Shown in pieces: positions 9,209 to 19,150 of a DNA stretch of 64,000 nucleotides. The stretch lies in the NCBI RefSeq assembly GCF_000316605.1, contig NC_019683.1, positions 976,036 through 1,040,035 of the forward strand. The letters run 5' to 3'. Source of the stretch: [Leptolyngbya] sp. PCC 7376 (GTDB lineage: Bacteria > Cyanobacteriota > Cyanobacteriia > Cyanobacteriales > MRBY01). A program made the position numbers and the translations under genes. The notes beneath the pieces are model-generated. The model made no database searches, was not told the origin of the DNA, and saw nothing but the letters and a program-made list of their open reading frames with translations. Within the stretch, counting starts at the first letter, position 1. Each line of letters opens with the position of its first letter.

Positions 9209-9949
9209 GACCTCTTGCAAAAGGTTATGGCAGTTCAAAGTTGTAAAGACCCGCAATGAGATTGAGTCTTAATCTCCATCTCCGACGGCGGTTACGATAT
9301 CGACTGGATAAGAGGCGGAATCTTTTGAGCATTCTGAATACCATCTCAATGATGATTCTTTGAGCTGCTAAGAGCTGATTCTCCTGTTTCTGTTCCGCAG
9401 TCAACTCTCCTCCTCTAGGCTTCTTGTGAGAAGTGTGACTCCGCTGATGTCGCTTGTGTAGACCTTGATATCCGGCGTCGGCAAGGCAGAGTTGTCCCTG
9501 CTGAAAATGGACTCCACTCTTTTTGAATAGTTTGAAGTCATGGGTGCTACCTTTCTCACAGTCACAACAGATAATCTGTGCCCACTGCCAAGCAATAACT
9601 ATTTGAGCTTTAAGGGAATGATGCTTCTTTTTCCCTGAGTAGTAAAGACGTTGTTTTTTAGGCTTTTCAATCGCCTGTTCTGTGGCATCCATCACCACTA
9701 CTGTTAGAGATAACTCTTCTGAACCATGGAGCTGTTTTATGCCGGGTAAGTGGCAATCGGTTTCTTTGATGAGTGTATTCTCTGTTTTTTGCACCATGCG
9801 ACAAACTGTTGATTTATGAATGCCCCATGATTGAGCGATAGGAAAATAAGTGCGATATTCCCTCAGATATTCCAAGGTGAGGAGTAACTGATTTTCCAGG
9901 GATAAAACACTGGGACGACCGGGTTTTTGCTTTGCTTTAGCTTCTGCTA
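9209..9949 (-). pseudogene. IS5-family (ISL2-like) transposase, 5' truncated
   Basis: The minus-strand frame runs from 9949 to a stop at 9225. It holds an HTH (YFPIAQSWGIHKSTVCRMVQKT) and a DDE nuclease domain (VVVMDATEQ, LADAGYQGL, ...RIIIEMVFRMLKRFRLLSSRYRNR). The N-terminal ~40 residues seen in the second copy (17106) are lost because an IS630 element joins at 9949. The element end gacctcttgcaaaagg at 9209 is intact. The internal frame from 9875 is uninterrupted, so the nuclease part could still be translated, but it lacks its own start region. Confidence 0.75.
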
Positions 9950-10389
9950 TAGCAGCGAAGGAGAAGGTTAGGACATAGAACAGAAGGCTATTCTGATGGC
10001 ATCGAACAAATCCTCAGTCTTCTTGATGAGCTTACTTACCTCCTTCTTTAACCTCCCCCAAAACTTCTCTATCTTGTTCAGGTGTGGTGAGTAGGGTGGC
10101 AAAAATATCACTTCACATCCTGCCTTCGCCACCAATGTTTGTATTCTTTCCTTTGGATGAACACTGGCATTATCCAGAATAATAATTTGACCCGGAATCA
10201 ACTCTGGCACTAAGCAATCCTCTACCCATTGGCAAACTAAGGCGCTGTTGGCATAGCCCTCAAATACCATCGGTGCTATCTGCTCTCCCTCTCGCCATCC
10301 TCCAATCACGCTAACTCGTTCTGTACGATGACCTAACTTCTCTGCGATAAACCTCTCTGACTTATGGCAGTAGCCATACCCATAATCTA
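9950..10389 (-). pseudogene. IS630-family transposase remnant (C-terminal half)
   Basis: Encodes LDYGYGYCHKSERF, then VSVIGGWREG, then IILDNASVHPKE and LPPYSPHLNKIEKFWGRLK, the DDE catalytic half of an IS630 transposase. Its outer end tagcagcgaagg joins the IS5-type gene at a TA. On the other side it is cut at 10389 where IS982 begins. Fuller copies are at 15175-16119 and 17904-18850. Confidence 0.8.
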
Positions 10390-11352
10390 ACGTGAGTTCG
10401 GGATAAGGAAATGAGGTTCTAATCAAGCTGAAGAGAGGGTTTCTTAGGCTGATGACAGTAGGCAATGAGACCGCAAAGCAAGTTGACACAAAAGTTCGCT
10501 GGACTGCGATGGCGAGAGTGTTCAATCTGAGAAATATTCTTCAGTTGGTCAATGACGGTCTCAATTAAAGCTCGCTTACGAGCGATGAATGTATCTTGCC
10601 AGAGCATCAAGCGATTCTCCATATTGCGGCGAGGTTTAGCAATTAACATCACATCATGTTCTTCTTTGAGATGTTGTGCCAGAGCTTGGGACACATAGCC
10701 CTTATCTCCAAAAACTTTGCCGAATAAATTCCGTAACAGTTCAACGACAGGCTTTCTGTCATCAATATTGCCAGGAGTGATTTGTACATGAAGTAATTCT
10801 CCTCGGTCATTAATGACCAGATGGAGTTTGAAGCCAAAGAACCACCCAACAGAGGTTTTGCCTCTAGCGGCATGACCGTTAAAGACTCGATGTTGGGCAA
10901 TACGGCGATTGTGACAAACTTTGATACTGGTGGCATCAATGAAACTAATGCCTGTGCAATCTCCATAACAGTCACATAAATAGGCACATAGAGGCACTAA
11001 GCTGGAGGGCATCCATGCCACAAAGCGTTGATAACTCACTGCTTTGGGAAAGGCTTTTTGCCAATAGTGTCGCACCATCAGGAGATAGAAATGCTTGAAA
11101 TTACGATAGTGAGATTGATGAAATGCAATCAGTATCGTCATCACCTCACTCAAGCTTAGGCTTCTAGAACGGTGACGATACCTTTTGCAAGAGCTAAGTA
11201 ATTCTTGATGCCACTGAGGTTCAAAGACCTGGCAGAAATCGTCAACGTCACAAAATAAAGCGTCTAAACTAAGCATAGGAGAAAGCTGTGGATTGGTTTC
11301 AACTGCCACGATATGAGCTTTCTTCTTTTCTTTCCTTATCCAGAACTCACTT
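10390..11352 (-). mobile_element. IS982-family element, left-arm copy A
   Basis: Bounded by acgtgagttcgggataagg at 10390 and its imperfect complement ending near 11352. It carries one intact transposase. It sits upstream of parA and forms the outer border of the inverted repeat. Confidence 0.88.
10419..11309 (-). CDS. IS982 family transposase (copy A)
   Basis: 296 residues, a full-length IS982 transposase. The N-terminal part is a helical region (LSLSEVMTILIAFHQSHYRNFKHFY). The DDE nuclease domain includes GISFIDATSIKVCHN (first Asp), the conserved GWFFGFKLHLVINDRGEL, VFGDKGYVSQ (second Asp) and [25 protein letters not shown] (Glu). No stop or frameshift, so probably active. It differs from its mirror copy at 22715 by only a residue or two. 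Confidence 0.9.
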   Translation of the reverse strand: MAVETNPQLSPMLSLDALFCDVDDFCQVFEPQWHQELLSSCKRYRHRSRSLSLSEVMTILIAFHQSHYRNFKHFYLLMVRHYWQKAFPKAVSYQRFVAWMPSSLVPLCAYLCDCYGDCTGISFIDATSIKVCHNRRIAQHRVFNGHAARGKTSVGWFFGFKLHLVINDRGELLHVQITPGNIDDRKPVVELLRNLFGKVFGDKGYVSQALAQHLKEEHDVMLIAKPRRNMENRLMLWQDTFIARKRALIETVIDQLKNISQIEHSRHRSPANFCVNLLCGLIAYCHQPKKPSLQLD

Positions 11353-11377
11353 TATCTTGAAAACCAGATAACCAGAA

Positions 11378-11923
11378 ATGCAGATTATTGCTGTCACTGG
11401 ATACAAAGGCGGTGTAGGAAAATCAACTTCCGCTATTCACATAGCCGCATACCTTGCCCGAAATCATAAAACCATACTCATAGATGGTGACCTAAATCGG
11501 ACTGATGTTAATTGGAGTCAGAGAGGCGAGATGCCTTTTACTGTTGCAGATGAGCGTCAAGCTATGCGCGTCATGTCCTGTCATGATTATGCAGTGATTG
11601 ATACCCCAGCTCGACCCAACAGCGATGACTTACAGGAACTAGCGAAGGGTTGTGACTTGCTCATCCTGCCAACAACTCCAGACGTTGTGAGCCTAGAGCC
11701 AATGCTAGCGATCGCCAATGATATCGGAGACGCAAAGTATTGAGCATTGTTAACTATCGTGCTGCCTTATCCGAGCAAAGAAGGTGAAACCATGCGCAAT
11801 GAATTGACTAGCAATGGCGTACCCACATTCCAAAGCATGATTAGGCGCAGCTCTACATTTCAGAAAGCAGCTCTAGTTGGTAAACCAGTAAACCAGATGT
11901 CTGGTAGAGATAAAGTCCCTTAG
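11378..11923 (+). pseudogene. parA: ParA-type partition ATPase, split by an in-frame TGA (left arm)
   Basis: Starts MQIIAVTGYKGGVGKSTSAIH with the deviant Walker A motif KGGVGKST of ParA/MinD ATPases, then LIDGDLNRTDVNWSQRG, then YAVIDTPARPNSDDLQELA. The frame hits TGA at 11741 (codon 122). It continues in the same frame as ALLTIVLPYPSKEGETMR and FQSMIRRSSTFQKAALVG to a stop at 11921, giving the usual ~180 residues for small plasmid ParA proteins. A single CGA-to-TGA change explains the break. The same stop is in the mirror copy, so it predates the duplication. It most likely makes a truncated, inactive ATPase. The partner gene follows at 11971. Confidence 0.82.
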
Positions 11924-11970
11924 AATGATTTTGAGGCACTAGGTAAGGAAATTTTTGAGGTACTAAAAAA

Positions 11971-12216
11971 ATGAGCGGCAAATTTGGAGACATCATCGGT
12001 AAGGCAAAGCAAACCAGTAAACCAGTAAACCAGACAACTGGTAAGCCAGAAAAACAGATTTCGACAAAATCTACTGAAGCAGAAAAAATGGTCAATCTTT
12101 GTGTGAAAGTTCCTAAGTCACTGCGCCAGCATTGGGCGGCTGAGGCGAAACGTCAAGGCATCACAATGACTGAAGTGATCACAGAAGCTCTTAACCAGAA
12201 ATTTGGTAAACCATAA
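11971..12216 (+). CDS. Small ribbon-helix-helix partition/DNA-binding protein (left arm)
   Basis: 81 residues. The N-terminal 40 are a basic, flexible tail containing a repeated K-P-V-N-Q / G-K-P-E-K-Q pattern that arises from the DNA iterons running through these codons. Residues 41-81 (NLCVKVPKSLRQHWAAEAKRQ, then GITMTEVITEALNQKF) fit a ribbon-helix-helix fold: a beta strand followed by two helices. Position after parA and size match ParG-like centromere-binding partners of small plasmids. The mirror copy at 21808-22053 is identical in translation. It is intact although parA is broken. Confidence 0.65.
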   Translation: MSGKFGDIIGKAKQTSKPVNQTTGKPEKQISTKSTEAEKMVNLCVKVPKSLRQHWAAEAKRQGITMTEVITEALNQKFGKP

Positions 12217-12257
12217 AACCAGAAAACAGTAACTGGAACATAATAAAAATCTACGTA

Positions 12258-13267
12258 ACGTGAGTTCGGGATAAGGGCAACAGGAAAAAAGTCATTCCTA
12301 ATCTACGTGAGTTCTGGATAAGGAATGATAGGTCTAATCAAGCTGTAAAGAAGGTTTTTTGGGTTGATGGCAGTAAGCAATCAGCCCACACAGCAAGTTC
12401 ACACAAAAAGTTTGTGGGACTGCGATGTCGGGAATGTTCAATCTGTGAGATGTTCTTCAGTTGGTCAATAACTGTCTCAATCAAAGCCCGCTTACGAGCA
12501 AAAAGTTTATCTTGATAAACCATCAAATGATGCTTCATATTTCGACGAGGTTTAGCCATTAGGGTCACCTCATGTTCCTCTTGAAGATGCTGGGCTAAAG
12601 ATTGTGAGACATAGCCTTTATCGGCAAAGACTTTACCCCATAAGTCTTGCCATAACTCCACTACAGGTTGGCGGTCATCGGTATTTCCAGGCGTCACTTG
12701 GACGTTGAGTAATTCTCCTCGCTCATTGATGACCAGGTGTAGTTTGAAGCCGAAGAACCATCCCACCGAAGTCTTGCCCCTTGCCGCGCAACCTTCAAAA
12801 CACGGTGTTGAGAGATACGGCGATTATGGCAAACCTTGATGCTGGTGGCATCAATGAAGCTAATACCAGTGCATTGTCCGAAGCATCGTCGCAGATATGT
12901 ACAGAGAGGAATCAAGCTCGAAGGTATCCATGTCACAAAGCGTTGATAGCTCACAGCTAGAGGAAACTCTTGTTGCCAATCGCATTTCACCTTGATGAGA
13001 TAGAAATGCTTGAAATTTCGATAGTGAGATTGATGGAAAGCAATGAGAATAGTCATCACCTCACTCAGACTGAGGCTTCTCTGACGGTGACGGTACTTTT
13101 TGCCAGAGCTGAGTAACGCTTCATGCCATAAGGGTTCAAAGATTTGACAGAAATCATCAACATGGCAAAACAGAGCCTCTAGACTGGACATGGGAGAAAG
13201 CCGTGGATTCGTTACAACTTCCACGATATGGGCTTTCTCCTTTTCTTTCCTTATCCAGAACTCACGT
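12258..13267 (-). mobile_element. IS982-family element, left-arm copy B, with a second outer end
   Basis: The element proper runs from 12305 to 13267 between acgtgagttctggataagg ends. A second complete end, acgtgagttcgggataagg, lies 47 bp outside at 12258. The transposase is broken. The same double-end arrangement is seen at 38838-39894 and in the mirror arm (21719 and 21766). Confidence 0.75.
12338..13224 (-). pseudogene. IS982 transposase (copy B), frameshifted
   Basis: Compared with the intact relative at 38881, it has a one-base loss near 12797 (the frame changes from HRVFEGCAARG to HRVLKVARQG) and a one-base gain in an A-run near 12412 that alters the C-terminus. Catalytic motifs are split between two frames, so it is inactive. 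Confidence 0.85.
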
Positions 13268-13464
13268 TAATCTGGGTTTGAGGCTTCTTTATTCTTTATT
13301 GAGCAGCGATTATTTTATGCAATATTCTACTGATTGAGCTCGATCAATACGATATTTTCAATTAGAATGCTTTGTTGCGAATCAGTGCATAGATAAAATT
13401 CCAAACAAACTCTTGATTTATAGGAGTTTCAGGCTAACTCGTCGGAATTTCATCCTAATTCCTT

Positions 13465-13690
13465 AGAGGATGTCTGAAAAGATTAGTGGGGAGAGAAAAA
13501 GTTAGAGATTTAGTCTGAAAGAGTACTCAAATCCCTAACCGAAAAAGATGCCTCTATCCTATCCAACAGACCTTACCGATGAACAATGGTCTCTTATCGA
13601 AACCTTATTACCTCCAGCGAAATCCGGCGGTCGTCCTCGTTCTATTAATCTACGCTGTGTTCTCAATGCCATACTCTACGTTTTGAGGGG
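13465..13690 (+). pseudogene. IS5-family transposase, N-terminal part (split by ISAs1)
   Basis: After the 17-bp end agaggatgtctgaaaag, an ATG at 13548 opens MPLSYPTDLTDEQWSLIETL, then PPAKSGGRPRSINLRCVLNA and ILYVLRG, the N-terminal region of an IS5-group transposase. The frame is interrupted at 13690 by the ISAs1-type element and resumes at 14887 with [21 protein letters not shown]. Confidence 0.8.
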
Positions 13691-14874
13691 CAGGGCTGTT
13701 TCATTCTTGAGAGAAAGAAGCTAAGCAGTACACAACGATAGTAAAAACGGTAATCGGTGAGAAATCAGAGCTATGGCTTCCGTTATGGATGAATAGCCGT
13801 TCAATCTCAATAGCGAGATTACCCAACTACGGAAGATGGCAAAGTTCTCTGGAGCATGGCCATCTTTTTGTTGTGCTTTGTCTTCCCCAAGAAGTGCATC
13901 CTTTACCCAATGTAGGTTGTTCTCGATTTGCCAATGCTGTCGAATTACTCGACTCAGCTTTAGTCCTTGTGGTGGTAATGAAGTGATGTAGAACATCTGA
14001 TTTTCATAGTCTTGGCTCTGCCTCTGTCCCCACCGAGTCATGCGGACAACGGATTGTATATCCTTCCATTCTGGCGTTAGTGAAGTCGGCACAGACCAGA
14101 CTTCTACTCGTCTTCTTTCAGAACGACCATGACCAACATTTTGGGATTCATGTTGAGCGATTGGCTTTTGTTCCTGACAGTAGTTTGTTAAAGCTTGATA
14201 CAGCTTTTTCTGGTTGCCTTTGACTGTCACTAGGTAGTCATGTCCGCGTTGTCTGAGTAACTGGATTGTTTTTTTGAGTGTGTAAGGCATCTAAAGTCAC
14301 AGTGACTGATGGTAAATCTAACTCTGTCAGTAATTGCCGGATTACTGAGATCTCACTCTCTTTCTTATTCCGACTCATTTTCATGCCCAAAACAACTTGT
14401 CGCTGCTGACAGAATAAAGACACTGCTGTGACAAAATCTTGACTCTTGTTGTCATAGTTTTTGCACGGTGTTTTTGAGGGATTTACCGTCCCCAGCCACA
14501 ATGTCTCCCTTTCTCACATATTGTCTTGCCCATTGGTTAAAGACTTGTGTCACTTGCTGGAAATCTAATTCCATCATCACTCGCCGTACCGTTGAGTAGG
14601 AGGGGACACGAGCTTCAGGAATCTGTAAGGTGCTAATCAGCTCCCGGCGATGTCGCTCAATAAATCGCCCAATACCTCGATATCCCCATTCACCACTCAT
14701 ACCTGCCATGATGATTATCAGTAATATCAAAGATAATGAGTGTCTTCGTCCGGAAGCCTGTCTCGGGTCTTCAATACGACTCAGTGCATCGAGTAAGCTT
14801 TCGCTCATTTTTCATCGTTGAACGCCTATCTCCTCTTATTCTCTCTATTTTCTCGACAGAATGAAACAACCCTG
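13691..14874 (-). mobile_element. ISAs1-family element inside the IS5 gene
   Basis: Ends cagggctgtttcattct and agaatgaaacaaccctg are inverted. They are flanked by a direct repeat of about 11 bp (gttttgagggg at 13680 and 14876) taken from the IS5 gene. Removing the element and one repeat restores the IS5 frame ...[13 protein letters not shown].... Confidence 0.85.
13721..14808 (-). pseudogene. ISAs1 family transposase, two frameshifts
   Basis: Three consecutive frames together give a full ISAs1 transposase: MSESLLDALSRIEDPRQASG, then YSTVRRVMMELDF and GDGKSLKN, then VLGMKMSRNKKESEISVI and LDALHT, then QLLRQRGHDYLVTVKGNQK and RQHWQIENNLHWVKDALLGE. The breaks lie near 14460 and at an A7 run near 14272. 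The mirror copy shares both and has a further break, so neither is likely to be active. Confidence 0.85.
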
Positions 14875-14886
14875 CGTTTTGAGGGG

Positions 14887-15174
14887 TGGTATCGCATGGC
14901 GGTTGTTGCCTCATGATTTTCCTAAGTGGCAAACGGTTTACCACTACTTTCGCCAATGGCGTAACGACGGCACTTGGCAAAGGATTAACCCTCAGCTTCA
15001 TCAGTGGGAGAGAACGATGAGTCATGACCTCCCTCTTCTCCAAGCTATGGGGTGGTGGATTCTCAATCGGTGGATACCGCAACAATGATTCACCAAGATG
15101 TCGGTGTGGATGGCAACAAACGCATCAAAGGTCGTAAACGCCATGTGATGGTTGATAGCTTGGGCATCCCTCTA
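14887..15174 (+). pseudogene. IS5-family transposase, middle part (cut by IS630)
   Basis: Continues the gene begun at 13548: [21 protein letters not shown], then [16 protein letters not shown]. The frame then slips after WIPQQ, but the downstream text still encodes VGVDGNKRIKGRKRHVMVDS in another frame. It is cut at a TA by IS630 (15175), and the C-terminal third is missing. Confidence 0.75.
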
Positions 15175-16119
15175 TAGCAGCGAAGGAGAAGGTTAGGACA
15201 TAGAACAGAAGGCTATTCTGATGGCATCGAACAAATCCTCAGTCTTCTTGATGAGCTTACTTACCTCCTTCTTTAACCTCCCCCAAAACTTCTCTATCTT
15301 GTTCAGGTGTGGTGAGTAGGGTGGCAAAATATCACTTCACATCCTGCCTTCGCCACCAATGTTTGTATTCTTTCCTTTGGATTGAACACTGGCATTATCC
15401 AGAATAATAATTTGACCCGGAATCAACTCTGGCACTAAGCAATCCTCTACCCATTGGCAAACTAAGGCGCTGTTGGCATAGCCCTCAAATACCATCGGTG
15501 CTATCTGCTCTCCCTCTCGCCATCCTCCAATCACGCTAACTCGTTCTATACGATGACCTAACTTCTCTGCGATAAACCTCTCTGACTTATGGCAGTAGCC
15601 ATACCCATAATCTAAGGTATTATCAAATCCACTTTCATCGATATATACGAGTCGTTCTTGGACATACTGCTTCAGTTGTGCCACAAATGCTTTTTCTAAT
15701 TCTTTATCTCTCTCTTGATATCGATAGGTCTTTTTTTCGAGTAAATTCAATTTCCGTAGAGCTTCACGTCTGGATGCATCACTAATAGACTCTGGCCATT
15801 TCTCCGCCATTTCCTTCTGGGTTAGATGCCCATATTCCTCTGCAAAAGCACGAAAAGCATCTAGATCATTAATCTTCGGTTGAGGGCCTCGACGGTAATC
15901 TGTCTTCGGAGCGACTGAACCGATTTTCTCTCGTTGTTTCAGCCACAGGTCTAGCGTATTTCGGCTAATACCAAAGAAGCGACAGATATCACTTTTTCGT
16001 TCACCTTTATCGAAGGCGGCAACAGCTTTTAGGCGTAAATCAAGACTATGGGGAGCAGGCATGGCATCTATGTTTATTGCTTCTATCCTATTCTGTCTTA
16101 ACCCACTCCTTGCCTGCTA
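15175..16119 (-). mobile_element. IS630-family element, left-arm copy
   Basis: 945 bp with imperfect inverted ends tagcagcgaaggagaagg and ccttgcctgcta, flanked by TA on both sides as expected for the family. Its outer end coincides with the inner border of the left arm. The 3' part of the transposase gene has indels. Confidence 0.8.
15337..16062 (-). pseudogene. IS630 transposase, C-terminal frameshifts
   Basis: The N-terminal HTH MPAPHSLDLRLKAVAAFDKG and DICRFFGISRNTLDLWLKQR is intact, and the catalytic domain includes LVYIDESGFDN and IILDNASV. After NASV the frame is lost (one extra base near 15382, another loss near 15328), so the final Glu region KIEKFWGRLK lies in another frame. Probably inactive. 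Confidence 0.8.
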
Positions 16120-16123
16120 TACA

Positions 16124-16216
16124 ATGTCCCGCAGCATTGGTACGAAAAATCCCAACCGGAGCAGCAGTCGCAAGGGTCGCATAGCGTTGTTCACTATTTC
16201 GTAAATGGTTTGTAGG
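16124..16216 (-). pseudogene. Scrap of a PAS-domain sensor protein
   Basis: The minus strand reads NHLRNSEQRYATLATAAPVG, then IFRTNAAGHC in one frame. This is the typical start of a PAS domain in cyanobacterial sensor kinases (LR-SE-RY-L...P-GIF-D--G). It is bounded by IS630 on one side and an IS5-type element on the other. It is the only non-mobile chromosomal text I can recognise in the centre of the palindrome. Confidence 0.6.
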
Positions 16217-16218
16217 TT

Positions 16219-17122
16219 TGACCTCGTGCAAAAGGTTATGGCAATTCAAAATTGTAGAGACCAGCGATGAGATTGAGTCTTAATCCCCATCTCCGACGGC
16301 GGTTACGATATCGACTGGATAATATACGAAATCTTTTGAGCATTCTGAATACCATCTCAATGATGATTCTTTGAGCTGCTAAGAGCTGATTCTCCTGTTT
16401 CTGTTCCGCAGTCAACTCTCCTCCTTTAGGCTTCTTGTGAGGAGTGTGACTCCGCTGATGCCGCTTGTGTAGACCTTGATATCCGGCGTCGGCAAGGCAG
16501 AGTTGTCCCTGCTGAAAATGCACTCTACTCTTTTTGAGTAGTTTGAAGTCATGGGTGCTACCTTTCTCACAGTCACAACAGATAATCTGTGCCCACTGCC
16601 AAGCAATAACTATTTGAGCTTTAAGGGAATGATGCTTCTTTCTCCCTGAGTAGTAAAGACGTTGTTTTTTTAGGCTTTTCAATCGCCTGTTCTGTGGCAT
16701 CCATCGCCACTACTGTTAGAGATAACTCTTCTGAACCATGGAGCTGTTTCATGCCGGGTCAGTGGCAATCGGTTTCTTTGATGAGTGTATTCTCTGTTTT
16801 TTGCACCATGCGACAAACTGTTGATTCATGAATGCCCCATGATTGAGCGATAGGAAAATAAGTGCGATATTCCCTCAGATATTCCAAGGTGAGGAGTAAC
16901 TGATTTTCCAGGGATAAAATACTGGGACGACCAGGTTTTTGCTTTGCTTTAGCTTCTGCTAGGACCTCTACCAGACGATTGAAGGTCTGAAGTTTAACTC
17001 CACAGGCTCTCCTGAATTGTTCTGGAGATAAATGTTGGAGCTGTTCGTAAGTTGGCATTTTTATCGCTATGACTCTGATACTTTCCTCTTTTTTACCTAC
17101 TCTCACCCCTTTTGCAAGAGGT
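16219..17122 (-). mobile_element. IS5-family (ISL2-like) element, complete but decayed
   Basis: Ends gacctcgtgcaaaagg (16219) and the inverted ccttttgcaagaggtc ending at 17122 enclose a transposase of about 290 codons. It is the fuller relative of the truncated copy at 9209. It is inserted in the IS982 remnant that continues at 17123. Confidence 0.8.
16236..17106 (-). pseudogene. IS5-family (ISL2-like) transposase with stop and frameshift
   Basis: The N-terminal half reads KMPTYEQLQHLSPEQFRRAC, then ENQLLLTLEYLREYRTYFPI and ends ...ETDCH at a TGA where the other copy has Leu. A one-base insertion in a T-run near 16670 then separates VVAMDATEQ from QRLYYSGRKKHH. Two independent breaks mean it is inactive. 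Confidence 0.8.
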
Positions 17123-17620
17123 CAAAAGAACCAACCCACAGAGGTTTCACCTCGAGCGGCATGGCCATCAAAACGCGATGTTGAGAGATGCGGCGATTGT
17201 GACAAACCTTGATACTGGTGGCATCAATGAAACTAATACCTGTGCATTGACCATAACAGTGCTGTAGGTAGACACATAGAGGTACTAACGTCGAAGGCAT
17301 CCACTCCACAAAACGTTGGTCACTCACGGCTCTGGGAAAGGCTCCTCGCCAGTGATGACGCACATTGATGAGATAGAAATACTTGAAATTACGATAGTGA
17401 GATTGATGAAATGCAATCAATATCGTCATTATCTCGCTTAAACTCAAGCTTCTTGAGCGACGTCGCCGCCGTTGTTTCGAGGCCAGCAGCTGTTGTTGCC
17501 ATTGAGGTTCGAAGACTTGGCAGACATCATCAACAGCACAAAACAAAGGTTCTAGACTGGTCATGGGAGAAGGTAGTGAACTGCTTATCGACTTCCACAA
17601 TATGCACTTTCTCCTTTTTC
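17123..17620 (-). pseudogene. IS982 transposase variant C, N-terminal part
   Basis: Encodes PMTSLEPLFCAVDDVCQVFE, then LSLSEIMTILIAFHQSHYRN and GISFIDATSIKVCHN. The catalytic second half is missing because an IS5 element joins at 17122. It is clearly more diverged from copies A and B than they are from each other. Confidence 0.75.
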
Positions 17621-17622
17621 TT

Positions 17623-17901
17623 GGGAGTGTCAAGAATTTTGTGTAAGCAAAGAAAATTAGTGAAGAAAATACTCTGGATTATCAATGGCAAAATAGCTTA
17701 AGCCCCTTTTCCAATGGGGTATTGTATTGGTATCGTCCATCTCTTCATCAAATGCTTCAGGGCTAAATACAGCAATTTCAGGGCAGCATCTGCATGGGGG
17801 AACATGCCCTTGGTTTTTCACACCTTGCCCAAAGAGCGATTGACCGCCTCAATGGCATTGGTGGTGTAAATGATGCGGCGGATGGGAGCTGGATAATCAA
17901 A
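17623..17901 (-). pseudogene. IS256-family (mutator) transposase C-terminal scrap
   Basis: The minus strand reads APIRRIIYTTNAIEAVNRSL, a stop, then KTKGMFPHADAALKLLYLA and LKHLMKRWTIPIQ, the hallmark C-terminus of IS256-type transposases, ending at 17698. The element end gggagtgtcaagaattttgt is at 17623. The 5' part was lost at the IS630 junction (TA at 17902). Confidence 0.75.
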
Positions 17902-17903
17902 TA

Positions 17904-18850
17904 TAGCAGGCAAGGAGTGGGTTAAGACAGAATAGGATAGAAGCAATAAACATAGATGCCATGCCTGCTCCCCATAGTCTTGATTTACGCCTAAAAAGCT
18001 GTTGCCGCCTTCGATAAAGGTGAACGAAAAAAGTGATATCTGTCGCTTCTTTGGTATTAGCCGAAAATACGCTAGACCTGTGGCTGAAACAACGAGAGAA
18101 AATCGGTTCAGTCGCTACCGAAGACAGATTACCGTCGAGGCCCTCAACCGAAGATTAATGATCTAGATGCTTTTCGTGCTTTTGCAGAGGAATATGGGCA
18201 TCTAACCCAGAAGGAAATGGCGGAGAAATGGCCAGAGTCTATTAGTGATGCATCCAGACGTGAAGCTCTACGGAAATTGAATTTACTCGAAAAGACCTAT
18301 CGATATCAAGAGAGAGAGATAAAGAATTAGAAAAAGCATTTGTGGCACAACTGAAGCAGTATGGCCAAGAACGACTCGTATATATCGATGAAAGTGGATT
18401 TGATAATACCTTAGATTATGGGTATGGCTACTGCCATAAGTCAGAGAGGTTTATCGCAGAGAAGTTAGGTCATCGTACAGAACGAGTTAGCGTGATTGGA
18501 GGATGGCGAGAGGGAGAGCAGATAGCACCGATGGTATTTGAGGGCTATGCCAACAGCGCCTTAGTTTGCCAATGGGTAGAGGATTGCTTAGTGCCAGAGT
18601 TGATTCCGGGTCAAATTATTATTCTGGATAATGCCAGTGTTCATCCAGAGGAAAGAATACAAACATTGGTGGCGAAGGCAGGATGTGAAGTGATATTTTG
18701 CCACCCTACTCACCACACCTGAACAAGATAGAGAAGTTTTGGGGGAGGTTAAAGAAGGAGGTAAGTAAGCTCATCAAGAAGACTGAGGATTTGTTCGATG
18801 CCATCAGAATAGCCTTCTGTTCTATGTCCTAACCTTCTCCTTCGCTGCTA
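17904..18850 (+). mobile_element. IS630-family element, right-arm copy (decayed)
   Basis: Mirror of 15175-16119. The transposase gene (17963 to about 18830) has several frameshifts, the first after DLRLKS and others near 18050, 18115, 18295 and 18700. Only the central DDE portion (18342-18722, LVYIDESGFDN through IILDNASVHPEE) stays in one frame. Confidence 0.8.
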
Positions 18851-19138
18851 TAGAGGGATGCCCAAGCTATCAACCATCACATGGCGTTTACGACCTTTGA
18901 TGCGTTTGTTGCCATCCACACCGACATCTTGGTGAATCATTGTTGCGGTATCCACCGATTGAGAATCCACCACCCCATAGCTTGGAGAAGAGGGAGGTCA
19001 TGACTCATCGTTCTCTCCCACTGATGAAGCTGAGGGTTAATCCTTTGCCAAGTGCCGTCGTTACGCCATTGGCGAAAGTAGTGGTAAACCGTTTGCCACT
19101 TAGGAAAATCATGAGGCAACAACCGCCATGCGATACCA
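18851..19138 (-). pseudogene. IS5-family transposase, middle part (right arm)
   Basis: Mirror of 14887-15174, with the same translated text and the same cut at the IS630 TA. Confidence 0.75.
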
Positions 19139-19150
19139 CCCCTCAAAACG

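Larger units (their letters stand above)
11355..12240. repeat. Iterated AAACCAG motifs around the partition genes (possible parS/operator)
   Basis: Short repeats of the form (T/A)AACCAG occur just before parA (11358-11376), at its end (11881-11897), inside the first codons of the next gene (12010-12050) and after it (12190-12236). The mirror arm has the same set, and related ctggtttt copies occur at 23683-23710 outside that arm. Clustered iterated sites around a ParA/RHH pair fit a plasmid centromere or autorepressor operator; binding is inferred, not shown. Confidence 0.45.
10390..16121. repeat. Left arm of a 5.7-kb giant inverted repeat
   Basis: This segment reads, base for base apart from scattered substitutions and one-base indels, as the reverse complement of 17902-23634; paired positions sum to about 34024. 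It contains IS982, a parA pseudogene, a ribbon-helix-helix gene, a second IS982, an IS5 element split by an ISAs1 element, and an IS630 element. The arm starts exactly at an IS982 end and stops exactly at an IS630 end. Confidence 0.92.
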
